Shown here: positions 8,973 through 17,445 of the stretch, in pieces
Layout: each line of letters begins with the position of its first letter
Position numbering within the stretch: position 1 is the first letter of the stretch
Origin: Pseudomonas fluorescens
Lineage (GTDB): Bacteria > Pseudomonadota > Gammaproteobacteria > Pseudomonadales > Pseudomonadaceae
NCBI RefSeq assembly: GCF_902497855.1
Contig: NZ_CABVHU010000010.1
Coordinates: forward strand, 1 to 64,000
DNA length: 64,000 bases
Direction of reading: 5' to 3'
Made by a program: the position numbers and the translations under genes
Notes under the pieces: generated by a model
Told to the model about the DNA's origin: nothing
Databases searched by the model: none
Seen by the model: only the letters and a program-made list of their open reading frames with translations

Positions 8973-11462
8973 TCAGAACGCGTACTGCAGGCGGGTGTAG
9001 TAATAGCCTCCCGTAAAACCAAACGGCGAATAACTGCCCCAGTTATCACCAAACGAAGAATTGGGCACGCCGATATGATCGGGATATTTATCAAACAGGT
9101 TCTGCGCACCCACAGCCACGGTCAGCTGTTTGTTGATCGCATACGCCACGTCGAGGTCGGTAATCCATTTCGCCGAATATTCGCGATCCAGGCTCGGATC
9201 GCTTGAACTGTTGACCTCGGTGTAGGTGCCATAACGAGTCAATCGCAGGTTGACGTCGAAGTCGCGGATCGCCCAGTCGGCGGAGAAAATCATCTTGCTG
9301 CTGGGGGAGGTCTTGGTAATCAACGCCCGCGACTGGCGCCCGAGCAATTGAAAGTTGCTGCCCAAAGCCGTGAGCTGCGATGGGGTTTCGTTGACGCTGA
9401 GGATTTGCGTGTGGTTGTAGTTCAGCGCCGCGGTCCAGCGCACCGAGCCGAACCGGTTCAGGTCCTGCCGATAGTTACCCACCACATCGACCCCCGAGGT
9501 GCGGGTGTTGGCGCCATTGCTGAAGTACTGCGCCCCGGCGGTGGCCGGCACGCCGATGCTGTCGAGCAGGGCGGCGACGCCCGGTCCCTGGAAGCGTTCG
9601 CTGAGCACCAGGCGGTCGCGCAGGTTGATCACGTAGCCGTCCACGGTCAGGCTCAGGTCGTCGCTGGGGGTCAGGGCGAAACCGAGGCTGAAGTTGGTCG
9701 AGCGCTCGGGCTTGAGCGACTCGGCCCCCAGCGCCTGGGCGCCAGCCGAATCCACCGGCAAAATCACGTAGTTGTAAGACTGGTAGACGCCATTGATGGT
9801 ATCGAACCCGGTCGAGCGCGCGGTGAAGATCTGGTTGGCCAGCGACGGCGCGCGAAAGCCGTTGCTGATAGTGCCGCGCAGCGAAAACACCGGGTTGAAT
9901 TCGTAACGGGTGCTGAGCTTGCCGCTGCGGGTTGCGCCGACCCCTTCGTTGTAATGCTCATAACGTGCGGCCACCCCCAGGTACCACTGCTCGACCGGAT
10001 AGAAACCCAGGTCGATGTAGCTGGCGACACTGTTGCGGCTTATCTTCTGCGCATCGTTCGGGGTGATGCCGTTGGTGACCTGGGCGCCCGGATCGGGGCG
10101 TTCCCCGGCGCGTGGATGGCCGGCCGGAAACACGTAGCCACCGTCGATATACGAGGCTTCTGACCCTGCTCGGGTCTCGTAGCTTTCACGCCGATGCTCG
10201 AAGCCGAAGGCCACGTCCAGTGGCTTGGCCAGGCCGATCTCGTAGCTGTTTTTCAGGTCCAGGTTGCTGGTCAGCTGATCGGCGATGTAAATGCCGGAGG
10301 TGAATTTGTTGGGGGTGTTTTCACCCAGCGACGGGTTCTGGTTGTTGTAGGTGCGTTGCTTGGCGTAGTTGCGGCCATAGGTGCTGCTCAGGTCCCAGGC
10401 CCAGCCGCCGATATCGTCGCCCCTGGCCCCGAATGCGGACTGGAAGTCGGTTTCGTTGATCAGCCAGTACGGGCTGTAACCATCGGGATAACCGTTGGGG
10501 CCGGTGGTGATGGTGTTGCGCCCGCTCGGCAGGCGGAAGTTCTGGCCGTCGTTGTTCTCTCGGGTAGCCAGGGTCGAGAACGAATACAGGGTAACGGCAT
10601 CGTTCAGTGGCAGGTCGAGGTTATAGGCGACATCGGCCAACTGACTGCGCGGCAAGCCATAACCTTTGTAGGTGTGATGGCTGGCGGTGGCTTCGCGCGG
10701 GTCGGGCGAGCCGTCGGCCAGTGGATAGTAATGCGAGCTGTAGCCGTTGCTGCCGGCCTTGTTGTCGCGTTCCTGGTAGCGGGTGTCGAGCGAGACGTTG
10801 AGCACGCCGGCCTCGCCGACTTCAAAACCGTAATTGAGCGCTTCAGTTCCGGTGCCGCGCTTGCCGTCGTAGTTCTGCCCCAGGGTGGTATCGGAACTGC
10901 CGCCGGTGGTTTGCTTGAGGATGATGTTGATCACTCCGGAAATCGCATCCGATCCGTATTGGGCCGCCGCGCCATCGCGCAGCACCTCGATATGATCGAT
11001 GGACGCCACCGGAATCAGGTCGAGGTCGCTGGGCGCCGCGCCGCTGTTGATGCCGTTGATGTTCAACGTCGCACTGGTGTGCCGGCGCTTGCCATTGACC
11101 AGCACCAGCACATGGGACGCGGTCAGGCCGCGCAGGGTGGCCGAGCGCACTACGCCGCTGGCATCCCAGCCCGCGCGGTCGGGCAGGTTGAAGGAGGGGA
11201 TGAATTTACTCAGCGCCTCCAGCAGGCTCGGTTTGCCCACCGAGCGCAGTTGTTCGCCGGTGACCACGTCGATCGGCGTCGGGCTGGTGGTCACGGTGCG
11301 TTGCTCGGTGCCACGGTTGCCGGTGACGACCACCGTATTGAGGGTGGGAGCGCTGGTGTCGGCGGCTTCCACGTTGTACGAGGCGAGACCGCAGGCAATC
11401 GACAGTGGCAGTAGTAAGGGACGGCAGGTTGGCGCTATTCGGCGCTCTTGGCGTTTGAACAT
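8973..11462 (-). CDS. TonB-dependent outer-membrane receptor
   Basis: This is an 829-residue receptor. It has a signal sequence ending near N-V-E-A-A-D, then a plug domain that starts L-N-T-V-V-V-T-G-N-R-G and includes V-E-V-L-R-D-G-A-A-A-Q-Y-G-S-D-A-I-S-G-V-like sequence (I-E-V-L-R-D-G-A here). A beta-barrel follows and ends in aromatic Y-Y-Y-T-R-L-Q-Y-A-F, the correct C-terminal signature for outer-membrane assembly. It is the last gene of a minus-strand set after an amine oxidase and a RidA protein. A related receptor lies at 20740-23214. The sulfur context suggests uptake of an organosulfur ligand, but siderophore-like ligands are not excluded. Confidence 0.92.
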   Translation of the reverse strand: MFKRQERRIAPTCRPLLLPLSIACGLASYNVEAADTSAPTLNTVVVTGNRGTEQRTVTTSPTPIDVVTGEQLRSVGKPSLLEALSKFIPSFNLPDRAGWDASGVVRSATLRGLTASHVLVLVNGKRRHTSATLNINGINSGAAPSDLDLIPVASIDHIEVLRDGAAAQYGSDAISGVINIILKQTTGGSSDTTLGQNYDGKRGTGTEALNYGFEVGEAGVLNVSLDTRYQERDNKAGSNGYSSHYYPLADGSPDPREATASHHTYKGYGLPRSQLADVAYNLDLPLNDAVTLYSFSTLATRENNDGQNFRLPSGRNTITTGPNGYPDGYSPYWLINETDFQSAFGARGDDIGGWAWDLSSTYGRNYAKQRTYNNQNPSLGENTPNKFTSGIYIADQLTSNLDLKNSYEIGLAKPLDVAFGFEHRRESYETRAGSEASYIDGGYVFPAGHPRAGERPDPGAQVTNGITPNDAQKISRNSVASYIDLGFYPVEQWYLGVAARYEHYNEGVGATRSGKLSTRYEFNPVFSLRGTISNGFRAPSLANQIFTARSTGFDTINGVYQSYNYVILPVDSAGAQALGAESLKPERSTNFSLGFALTPSDDLSLTVDGYVINLRDRLVLSERFQGPGVAALLDSIGVPATAGAQYFSNGANTRTSGVDVVGNYRQDLNRFGSVRWTAALNYNHTQILSVNETPSQLTALGSNFQLLGRQSRALITKTSPSSKMIFSADWAIRDFDVNLRLTRYGTYTEVNSSSDPSLDREYSAKWITDLDVAYAINKQLTVAVGAQNLFDKYPDHIGVPNSSFGDNWGSYSPFGFTGGYYYTRLQYAF

Positions 11463-11498
11463 GAGGGTGAAGCTCCTGAAAGTCGGGTGATGCCCATG

Positions 11499-11996
11499 TC
11501 ATTGCTTGCGCGCGGCGACAGCCTCGATTTCGACCAGGCCGCCGGGCAGCGGCAGGGCCACCACCTGAACCGCGGTGCGTGCCGGTTTGTTCGGTTGCGC
11601 GGCGCTGCCGAAGAATGGCGTATAGCCTTCCTGCAGTCCGGCGAAGTCGAGATTGCCGCCCTTGGCCGGGTCACCCACCAGGAACACTCGCAGTTGCACC
11701 ACATCGCCCAGGTCCAGCCCTTGGCCCTGCAGCACGCCTTTGAGCTTGTTGAGGATCGAGGTGGTCTGGGTTGCGGTATCGCCATAGGCGGCGAAGGAGT
11801 CCTTGGGTGCTTTCGGGTCATGCAGGTCGGCCAATAGGCCACTGACGAACAACAGGTCGGTTTGCGCCGGCACCGACACCGCCAGGGATATCGGAAAATT
11901 GGAATTGGGCAGGGCGATGCGTTTGATCTCGTCGGCGTGGCTGGTGAGAGCGGTGGCGGTCATGAGGAGTCCTGTGAGCAACGTCATGGTTTTCAT
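11499..11996 (-). CDS. Secreted RidA/YjgF-family protein
   Basis: This is a 165-residue protein with a clear Sec signal (hydrophobic residues 4-16, cleavage near T-S-H-A-D). A RidA fold follows: L-F-V-S-G-L-L-A near residue 50, then T-Q-T-T-S-I-L-N-K-L-K, and P-A-R-T-A-V-Q-V-V-A-L-P-L at the end, where family members keep the R-T/S-x-V pattern with the imine-contacting Arg. RidA enzymes hydrolyse reactive imines and enamines made by oxidases and PLP enzymes, normally in the cytoplasm. Export is unusual. It sits 24 bp downstream of a secreted-type amine oxidase, which would produce imines in the same compartment. Confidence 0.88.
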   Translation of the reverse strand: MKTMTLLTGLLMTATALTSHADEIKRIALPNSNFPISLAVSVPAQTDLLFVSGLLADLHDPKAPKDSFAAYGDTATQTTSILNKLKGVLQGQGLDLGDVVQLRVFLVGDPAKGGNLDFAGLQEGYTPFFGSAAQPNKPARTAVQVVALPLPGGLVEIEAVAARKQ

Positions 11997-12020
11997 CGTT
12001 CAGTCCTTTAATTAACAAAG

Positions 12021-13595
12021 TCAGGCGGCAACGCCCGGTTGCTGACGTTCGGCATGGCGGCCAATCAGCGAAACGATGCGCCGCGCCGAGTCGGCGGCGC
12101 TGTTCTGCCAGATGCCGACGCCACCATGAGCCAGGGCATCGCTGGCCAGATAGGTGCGACCTTGAGGCTCGTTGAGGATCCGATAAGCGCTCTCGCCGAC
12201 CTCGTCATTGACGATCCACGGGCCGTTGCTGAAAGGCACCTTGGCCCAGTTGATCGCCACCGGTTTTTGCAACTTGGTGCTGTGTCCGGGATGCAGCAGT
12301 TCCACCGCTTGCCGGGAAGAGGCGAACTGTTCGGCGAGGGATTTCCTGCTGAAGGCCTGGGCCGACTCGCTGGTGTTGTAGGCCGCCACCAGAATCCCCT
12401 GGGCGCTGTTCAAACGATCGCTGGGGTACCACAAGCCTTTGACTTCATGGTCCAGGTAAGAGAGCCCGCCGTAGATGTTGAAGTCGGTTTCCCAGAACCG
12501 TGGCGACTGCCAGGCCACCTTGTTCGCCTGATCGCTCTGCGCGCTGAGAATCGCTTGCTTGAAGGGCTGGCTGAAATTGCTTGGCAGTTTGGCCAGTAGC
12601 GGCAGGGGCACGGTGACGATGGCGTAATCGGCGTTGAGGGTCTGGGTGGCACCGGTCTTGCGATCCCGGTAGGTGATGCGGCTGCCAAGTTCTGCGGTCT
12701 GGATGTCGCTGACTTCGGCGTTGAAGCGCACCGCGTCCTTGAGCTGTTCATGGAACGCATGGGGAATCCGGTCCATGCCGCCCACTGGCTGGAACATGGT
12801 CGAGGAGAATTCGGGGATTTCATCGAACACCAGCGCGCCCCAGAGCTTGGGGTTGAGCAGGGTCTGCAGCTCCAGCGGCGCGCGGGTGATGCCGGTCTGG
12901 TCGCCGGCACCGGGCACGCGGGTGTAACCGGAGCGCACCGAACCCTTGTATTGCAAGTCGGCATTCAGATCGCCGTAGACCTTGAGGAAACTCAACAGCG
13001 CCTGACGGTCGTCGGCAGTCAGGTCCTGGTCCAGCGCTTTGCGGCTGACGGTGCGCGCCAGCAATTCGGAGAGCTGCCCACGGGTGTCGTTGACCGCCTG
13101 GCGCAACTGGAACGCCGGTTTTTTCGGGTCCGGCAAGGCCAAGGCGTTGCGGCTGCTGTTGACCAGCACTTGCAGCTCTACACCCAACTCGCGGCAGTAG
13201 CCGAGGATAGTCTGGTGATGGCTGGGAATGCGTGCGGGGCCGGCGTTGAAAAACTGCCCGTCATCGAAGTCGACGGTCTGGCTGACACCGTCGTCGAAAT
13301 CGATCTTGCTGCCGCGCCGCAACGTCCAGTTGCGCCCGCCCACCCGCTCGCGGGCTTCGAGAATCGTCACGGTGAAGCCGGCCTTGCGCAGTTCGTAGGC
13401 ACTGACCAGCCCGGAAATACCGGCCCCGACCACCACCACATGCTTGCCTTTGCCGCTGCTGCCCAGTTGCAGCGGGTTGAAACTTGCCGCCACGGCCTGA
13501 GGCGTCAGCCCCAGTGCACCGAGGGCGCTGACAGCGGCGGAATAGCCACCGACGGCGGCAATGCGGGAGATCAGTTCCCTGCGGGTGAAAGCCAT
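12021..13595 (-). CDS. FAD-dependent amine / L-amino acid oxidase with Tat-type signal
   Basis: This is a 524-residue flavin amine oxidase. The start at 13595 follows AAGGAG on the minus strand. The 66 codons open upstream encode no plausible protein and overlap the promoter leader. The N terminus carries a Tat-like signal (F-T-R-R-E-L-I-S at residues 3-10, cleavage after A-V-A-A). The FAD-binding motif is G-A-G-I-S-G at residues 57-62, with E80-A-R-E-R-V-G-G-R at the end of the dinucleotide fold. The C-terminal G-G-V-G-I-W-Q-N-S-A replaces the usual FAD-contact region. It would oxidise an amine or amino acid to an imine with release of H2O2. It is first in an operon with RidA and a TonB receptor. 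Confidence 0.88.
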   Translation of the reverse strand: MAFTRRELISRIAAVGGYSAAVSALGALGLTPQAVAASFNPLQLGSSGKGKHVVVVGAGISGLVSAYELRKAGFTVTILEARERVGGRNWTLRRGSKIDFDDGVSQTVDFDDGQFFNAGPARIPSHHQTILGYCRELGVELQVLVNSSRNALALPDPKKPAFQLRQAVNDTRGQLSELLARTVSRKALDQDLTADDRQALLSFLKVYGDLNADLQYKGSVRSGYTRVPGAGDQTGITRAPLELQTLLNPKLWGALVFDEIPEFSSTMFQPVGGMDRIPHAFHEQLKDAVRFNAEVSDIQTAELGSRITYRDRKTGATQTLNADYAIVTVPLPLLAKLPSNFSQPFKQAILSAQSDQANKVAWQSPRFWETDFNIYGGLSYLDHEVKGLWYPSDRLNSAQGILVAAYNTSESAQAFSRKSLAEQFASSRQAVELLHPGHSTKLQKPVAINWAKVPFSNGPWIVNDEVGESAYRILNEPQGRTYLASDALAHGGVGIWQNSAADSARRIVSLIGRHAERQQPGVAA

Positions 13596-13785
13596 AGTGT
13601 TGCTCCTTGGGCTGCCTGCACATCGTTCAAAATGGGTGCAGCGTTGTGTCGTTATGTTTTTTGGCCAAAGCGTTGCCGTAGCCAGGGTTTGCAAGCCATG
13701 GCGGGGGCGGCTTGAGCCGGATTCGGGTTTGGGTGTCGCAGTGACCGTGGAGTGATGTCGGCCGGAAAAACGTGCAGTTCCGTGG

Positions 13786-13809
13786 GCCTCCACCTGGTCA
13801 GGGGTCGGT
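13786..13809 (-). promoter_or_regulatory. Conserved 5'-leader motif, copy 1
   Basis: Read on the minus strand this is ACCGACCCC-TGA-CCAGGTGGAGGC. It matches three other copies (20497-20521, 24305-24327, 30270-30293). It lies about 10 bp past the predicted -10 and 190 bp before the amine-oxidase start, so it would be at the very 5' end of the mRNA. The function is unknown. Confidence 0.6.
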
Positions 13810-13819
13810 TATGGTTGTA

Positions 13820-13874
13820 ACAATATTTGTATAAACAGGCGCTGTAAAAGTCCAAATAGTTATAAGGTAATTAT
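13820..13874 (-). promoter_or_regulatory. Predicted sulfur-type promoter of the amine-oxidase operon
   Basis: On the minus strand: box ATAATTACCTTATAAC (13859-13874), 10 bp, -35 TTTACA (13843-13848), 17 bp, -10 TATTGT (13820-13825). The same spacing recurs upstream of six other units in this window. The box sits where a LysR-type activator such as CysB would contact RNA polymerase. Confidence 0.65.
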
Positions 13875-13952
13875 AAAAAATAGGCATTAAATGTCTGATG
13901 TAAATGCGTAAAGCTGATGTTGTTTTCTAACGGCTGCACGGAGCCAATGTGT

Positions 13953-14053
13953 GTGTGGGCTTGCTCGCGAAGGCGGTGTATCAGACAACATTGATGTCGA
14001 CTGACACTCCCTCTTCGCGAGCAAGTCGAATCGTCGCACCGCCGCTCCCACAT
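13953..14053. repeat. Degenerate REP pair
   Basis: GTGTGGGCTTGCTCGCGAAG and its divergent inverted partner ending in CCGCTCCCACA flank a short loop. It sits in the gap between the amine-oxidase promoter and the end of the dehydrogenase gene. The second arm is interrupted by an extra TCGAATCGTCGC segment. Confidence 0.7.
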
Positions 14054-14086
14054 GGATTGCAGTGCCCTTACCCTAAGGGGCTGGAC

Positions 14087-15046
14087 TCAATACCCGCGCT
14101 GTACGTTCGCCTGATTCTCCAGCGCCAGGCCATTGAGAAAGCGTTCAAGATTGGCCAGGAAACTGTCGGCAATCTCGTGGCGACTGTTGCTGGAAATCGC
14201 CGAGGTATGGGGCGACAGGCGCACCCGTGGGTGGGCGTAGAGCGGGTGCCCGTCCGGCAAGGGCTCGGGTTCGGTGACGTCCAGTGACGCCAGGCCGACG
14301 CTGCCCGTGTCCAGCGCCTCCAGTAGCGCCCCATGGTCGAGCAGGCCACCCCGGGCGATGTTGATCAGGTGCAGGCCGGGTTTGGCGCTGGCGAGCACGG
14401 CGCGGTCGACGATATGCCGGGTCGAGGTGGTCAAGGGTGCGGCCAGCACCAGGTGATCGGCGCGGGCAAACAGATCATGGATATCCCTTGCTGCTTCGAC
14501 TCCTTCAACCTCGAACGGCGTTTCACTCTGGCGCAACGCCAACACCTTGATGCCCAGGGCATGGGCCTTGGTCGCCAGGCTGCGGCCAATCGCGCCGAAC
14601 CCCAGAATCCCCAGGGTGGTGCCCTTGAGCGGCGTCAACGCGGTGAAATTCCATTGCGAGTCATGTACCCAAATGTCCGGCAGACGCTTGGCCGCAGCGA
14701 AAATCGCGGCCAGGGCGAACTCGGCGATGTTCTCCGCGGCGCTGCCGCGGGAGGTGCTCACCGGTGGGCCGTTGAACAGCCATTTCGGGTAGAAGTCGAT
14801 GCCCGAGGACACCACCTGAATCCACTTCAAGCCATAGGGCCAACCTGGTGGTGGCGTATCCGGCGCTTGATAACCGCGCACATTGATCGGCCGCGCCAGC
14901 AGGATGCCGACCTCGGCCGGCAGGTCGCTCGGCACTCCAGCCGGCACGCCTATGACACGGGCTCCCGGGTGGCTGTGCGCGAGGCGCTGGCGGATCACTT
15001 CGTTGAAATCTTCATCCAGTTGGCTGGCGATGACGAGCGGGCTCAT
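14087..15046 (-). CDS. D-isomer-specific 2-hydroxyacid dehydrogenase family protein
   Basis: This is a 319-residue NAD(P)-dependent dehydrogenase. The start at 15046 follows AAAGGAA and overlaps the upstream stop by 4 bp. The nucleotide-binding motif is G149-F-G-A-I-G. The catalytic triad is visible as Arg232 (N-I-A-R-G-G), a Glu in D-V-T-E-P-E (259 or 261) and His280 (S-P-H-T-S). The family reduces 2-oxoacids or oxidises D-2-hydroxyacids. Tight coupling to an SfnB-like oxygenase gene suggests it handles the carbon skeleton left after desulfurisation, or a glyoxylate/hydroxypyruvate-like product (inference). Confidence 0.88.
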   Translation of the reverse strand: MSPLVIASQLDEDFNEVIRQRLAHSHPGARVIGVPAGVPSDLPAEVGILLARPINVRGYQAPDTPPPGWPYGLKWIQVVSSGIDFYPKWLFNGPPVSTSRGSAAENIAEFALAAIFAAAKRLPDIWVHDSQWNFTALTPLKGTTLGILGFGAIGRSLATKAHALGIKVLALRQSETPFEVEGVEAARDIHDLFARADHLVLAAPLTTSTRHIVDRAVLASAKPGLHLINIARGGLLDHGALLEALDTGSVGLASLDVTEPEPLPDGHPLYAHPRVRLSPHTSAISSNSRHEIADSFLANLERFLNGLALENQANVQRGY

Positions 15047-16230
15047 GGGCGTTCCTTTGGCTGGCGCTGGGCGAAGACCGCTTTGCCGACGCCTTGCAGG
15101 ACGGCGTCGTTTTGCGGCGTGTGAACCCGGCTGCAGAGCACGTCGCGATAATGCCGTTGCAGTGGGTTGGTGCGAGACAGGCCGGGATTGCCGGAGGCCT
15201 CGATGGCCAGCTCGACGGCGCGGATGGCGTTGCCGGTGACCAGGAATTTCAGTTGCGCCGCGTGACCGGCCGAGGTGCGGCCCTCGGCGGCGGAATCGAG
15301 CAGGCTGCGGTTGGCGAACAGCAGGGTGTCGATGTGGCCGACGGTTTCCTGAAAGCGCGGCAGGGTCGCCAATGCCGCGCCGAGGTTGGACGGTACGCGG
15401 GTTTCCAGCCAGCCCACCAGCCAGTCGCGGGCGGCCTGGGCGACGCCGTCGTAGACCGAGGACAGCAACACCGACATCCACAGCAACCCGTCGCCGTCGA
15501 GTTCCGGTTGCGGCGCGCTCCAGCGGCTGACGCTGACCGCGTGCTCCAGCGGCACCAGCACGTTGTCGAACACCACCTCATGGCTGCAGGTGGCGCGCAT
15601 GCCCAGATGGTCCCAATCCTCAATGATGCTGATGCCCGGCGTGTCCTTGTGCACCAGCCAGGCGCCGACCAGCGGGTCTTCGTCGTTGCTGCGCGCCCAG
15701 ACGCTGAACCAGCTCAGGCCATGGCTGCCGGTGGAGTAGATTTTCCGCCCGCTGATCCGCCAGCCCGCCGCGGTACGCCTGGCGATGGTCGCCGGCAGGC
15801 CGCCGCGGGCCGGGGTGCCCAGGTCTGGTTCGACGCGCAAGGCGTTGATCAGCGCGCCATGCTCGACGGCGTCCCGGGCCACCTGCTGGCGCAGCGCGTC
15901 GGGCCAGCTTCGACTGTCTTGCAAACGGGAGTGCTGCAGGTATTGCATCACCAGGATCAAGGCGGTGGAGGGCTCGCCCTTGGCGATGGCGCTGATGGCC
16001 TTGCGTGCCTGTGCCAGGTTCGCGCCGCCACCGCCCAGGGCTTTGGGCACGGTCAGCGCCACCAGGCCATGCTCGTGCAACAGCTTGAAGTTGTCGTGGG
16101 GGAAGGCGCCGCTCTCGTCATACAGGTGGGCCGTGGCGGCCAGTTGTGCGCCGATGTTTTCGAGCAAGGCTTCGAAATTGGCCACGTCGACGGATCGCAG
16201 GGGTGGGGAATGTTGGGGAGAAAGACTCAT
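15043..16230 (-). CDS. Acyl-CoA dehydrogenase-fold flavoprotein, SfnB/DszC-like
   Basis: This is a 395-residue flavoprotein with the acyl-CoA dehydrogenase layout: an N-terminal helical domain, a beta domain around residues 140-230 (W-R-I-S-G-R-K-I-Y-S-T-G and G-M-R-A-T-C-S-H), and a C-terminal helical bundle. It lacks the catalytic Glu context of true acyl-CoA dehydrogenases as far as I can judge. It resembles the flavin-dependent oxygenase branch (DszC, SfnB), whose members act in sulfone and thiophene sulfur acquisition. It overlaps the downstream dehydrogenase by 4 bp and probably belongs to the operon starting at 20462, although a REP pair separates it from the preceding gene. Confidence 0.83.
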   Translation of the reverse strand: MSLSPQHSPPLRSVDVANFEALLENIGAQLAATAHLYDESGAFPHDNFKLLHEHGLVALTVPKALGGGGANLAQARKAISAIAKGEPSTALILVMQYLQHSRLQDSRSWPDALRQQVARDAVEHGALINALRVEPDLGTPARGGLPATIARRTAAGWRISGRKIYSTGSHGLSWFSVWARSNDEDPLVGAWLVHKDTPGISIIEDWDHLGMRATCSHEVVFDNVLVPLEHAVSVSRWSAPQPELDGDGLLWMSVLLSSVYDGVAQAARDWLVGWLETRVPSNLGAALATLPRFQETVGHIDTLLFANRSLLDSAAEGRTSAGHAAQLKFLVTGNAIRAVELAIEASGNPGLSRTNPLQRHYRDVLCSRVHTPQNDAVLQGVGKAVFAQRQPKERP

Positions 16231-16286
16231 GGTGGATTTACTCGAAAAAAGGAGAGAGCCGGTATCTGTTTGTGCGACACAGCCCC

Positions 16287-16378
16287 CTGTAGGAGCCGGC
16301 TTGCTGGCGAAAGCGGTGGGTCAGACACCATCGATGTGGCCTGATACACCGCTTTCGCTGGCAAGCCGGCTCCTACAG
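16287..16378. repeat. REP pair (inverted)
   Basis: CTGTAGGAGCCGGCTTGCTG and the inverted GCAAGCCGGCTCCTACAG enclose a 45-bp loop. The pair lies between two codirectional minus-strand genes and may reduce expression of the acyl-CoA-dehydrogenase-like gene relative to the upstream genes. Confidence 0.9.
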
Positions 16379-16421
16379 TTGGTCTGTGTTGTTCACACCT
16401 TCTGTGTATGGCCTCATGGCT

Positions 16422-17432
16422 TTAAAGCGGCAACAACGGAAAATTCTTGTCCCACAACGGACTGACATCGAGCCGTTCGCTCAACACGCCCGCATCGAAG
16501 AACAGATCGGCAACCTCCTGCTGCGAGGCGATGGCCTGATCGTTCACCGCGATGATTTTCGACGCCTGGCTACGGCTGTTGTACATGTCGAGAAACACCG
16601 CCTTGTCCACCCCCAGCAATTGCGCCGATTTCGCCGCCCAGGGCTCGGGGTTGTCGTTGATCCATTCCAGCGTGCGGGCCTGGCGCTGCAGGTAGTCCTG
16701 GATCGCCTGCTTGCGCAACGGGTCTTCCAGGGCGGCGGGGCGCGCGGCGATCAGATAGTTGCCCGACAGATAACCCAGGGCGGTCTTCAGCACCCGGGCG
16801 CCACTGCGGAATTTCGCCAGCTGGATAAACACGCCGTAGATCACCCAGGCATCGAGCTGGCCGCTCTGGAACGCACTGAAACCATCCTGGGGCGTGAGCG
16901 CCACCGGGGTGATGTCCTTCAGGGTCAGGCCTTGTTCCTTCAGCGCCTTGATCAGGAAATAGTGCGAAGTGGTGGAGCGCACGTAGCCGACCCGCTTGCC
17001 GCGCAGTTGCGCCACCGATTCCAGGTTCGAATCCTTGGGGATGAGGAACACCTGGTTGTTCACATCGCCTTGCAGCACCGCGATCAGCCGCGGTTGGCGA
17101 TGGCTCTGGATCGAGAAGATCGGTGGAATCTCGCTCATGCCGCCGACGTCCAGACTGCCCGAGGCCAAGGCTTCGACGATCAGGTTACCGCCGGCGAATT
17201 CCGAGTAATCGACTTTGTAGGGGGTATGGGCGGTGCCGGCGTCTTCGGTGAAGTACGAGTCCTGGCCGCGATAGGTGGCGACGCCCAGGGTCAGGTCCGA
17301 GAACCTGTTGGCTTGGGCGAATGCACGCGGTGCCAGTCCCAGGGAAGACAGCCCCAATGCGCCAAGGGCGATGGAACTGGCCGTAAGGAAGCCGCGACGA
17401 TTGAACTGTCCCTGTGTGATCTTTTTCGTCAC
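16422..17432 (-). CDS. Sulfonate-type ABC substrate-binding protein with Tat signal
   Basis: This is a 336-residue binding protein. The GTG at 17432 is chosen because it lies 13 bp after the upstream stop and gives a complete Tat signal (F-N-R-R-G-F-L-T, cleavage near A-F-A-Q); there is no ATG nearby. The mature region has the SsuA/NrtA fold, with V-A-Q-L-R-G-K-R-V-G-Y-V-R and L-D-A-W-V-I-Y-G-V-F in place of the usual D-A-W-A-x-W-D-P. No permease is adjacent, so it probably hands its ligand to one of the two sulfonate permeases in the window. It is the fourth gene from the promoter at 20531-20585. Confidence 0.86.
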   Translation of the reverse strand: MTKKITQGQFNRRGFLTASSIALGALGLSSLGLAPRAFAQANRFSDLTLGVATYRGQDSYFTEDAGTAHTPYKVDYSEFAGGNLIVEALASGSLDVGGMSEIPPIFSIQSHRQPRLIAVLQGDVNNQVFLIPKDSNLESVAQLRGKRVGYVRSTTSHYFLIKALKEQGLTLKDITPVALTPQDGFSAFQSGQLDAWVIYGVFIQLAKFRSGARVLKTALGYLSGNYLIAARPAALEDPLRKQAIQDYLQRQARTLEWINDNPEPWAAKSAQLLGVDKAVFLDMYNSRSQASKIIAVNDQAIASQQEVADLFFDAGVLSERLDVSPLWDKNFPLLPL

Positions 17433-17445
17433 GGTCAGGCTCTTG

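Noticed and set aside
7969..9000. A 343-aa open frame with 45-aa repeats across the REP array
   Set aside because: It arises because the 135-bp unit is divisible by three. It overlaps the end of the molybdoenzyme gene, lacks a ribosome-binding site, and its repeats are translated REP palindromes.
13596..13793. A 66-residue N-terminal extension of the amine oxidase
   Set aside because: It would start inside the leader motif, has no ribosome-binding site and would bury the Tat signal. AAGGAG before 13595 supports the shorter form.
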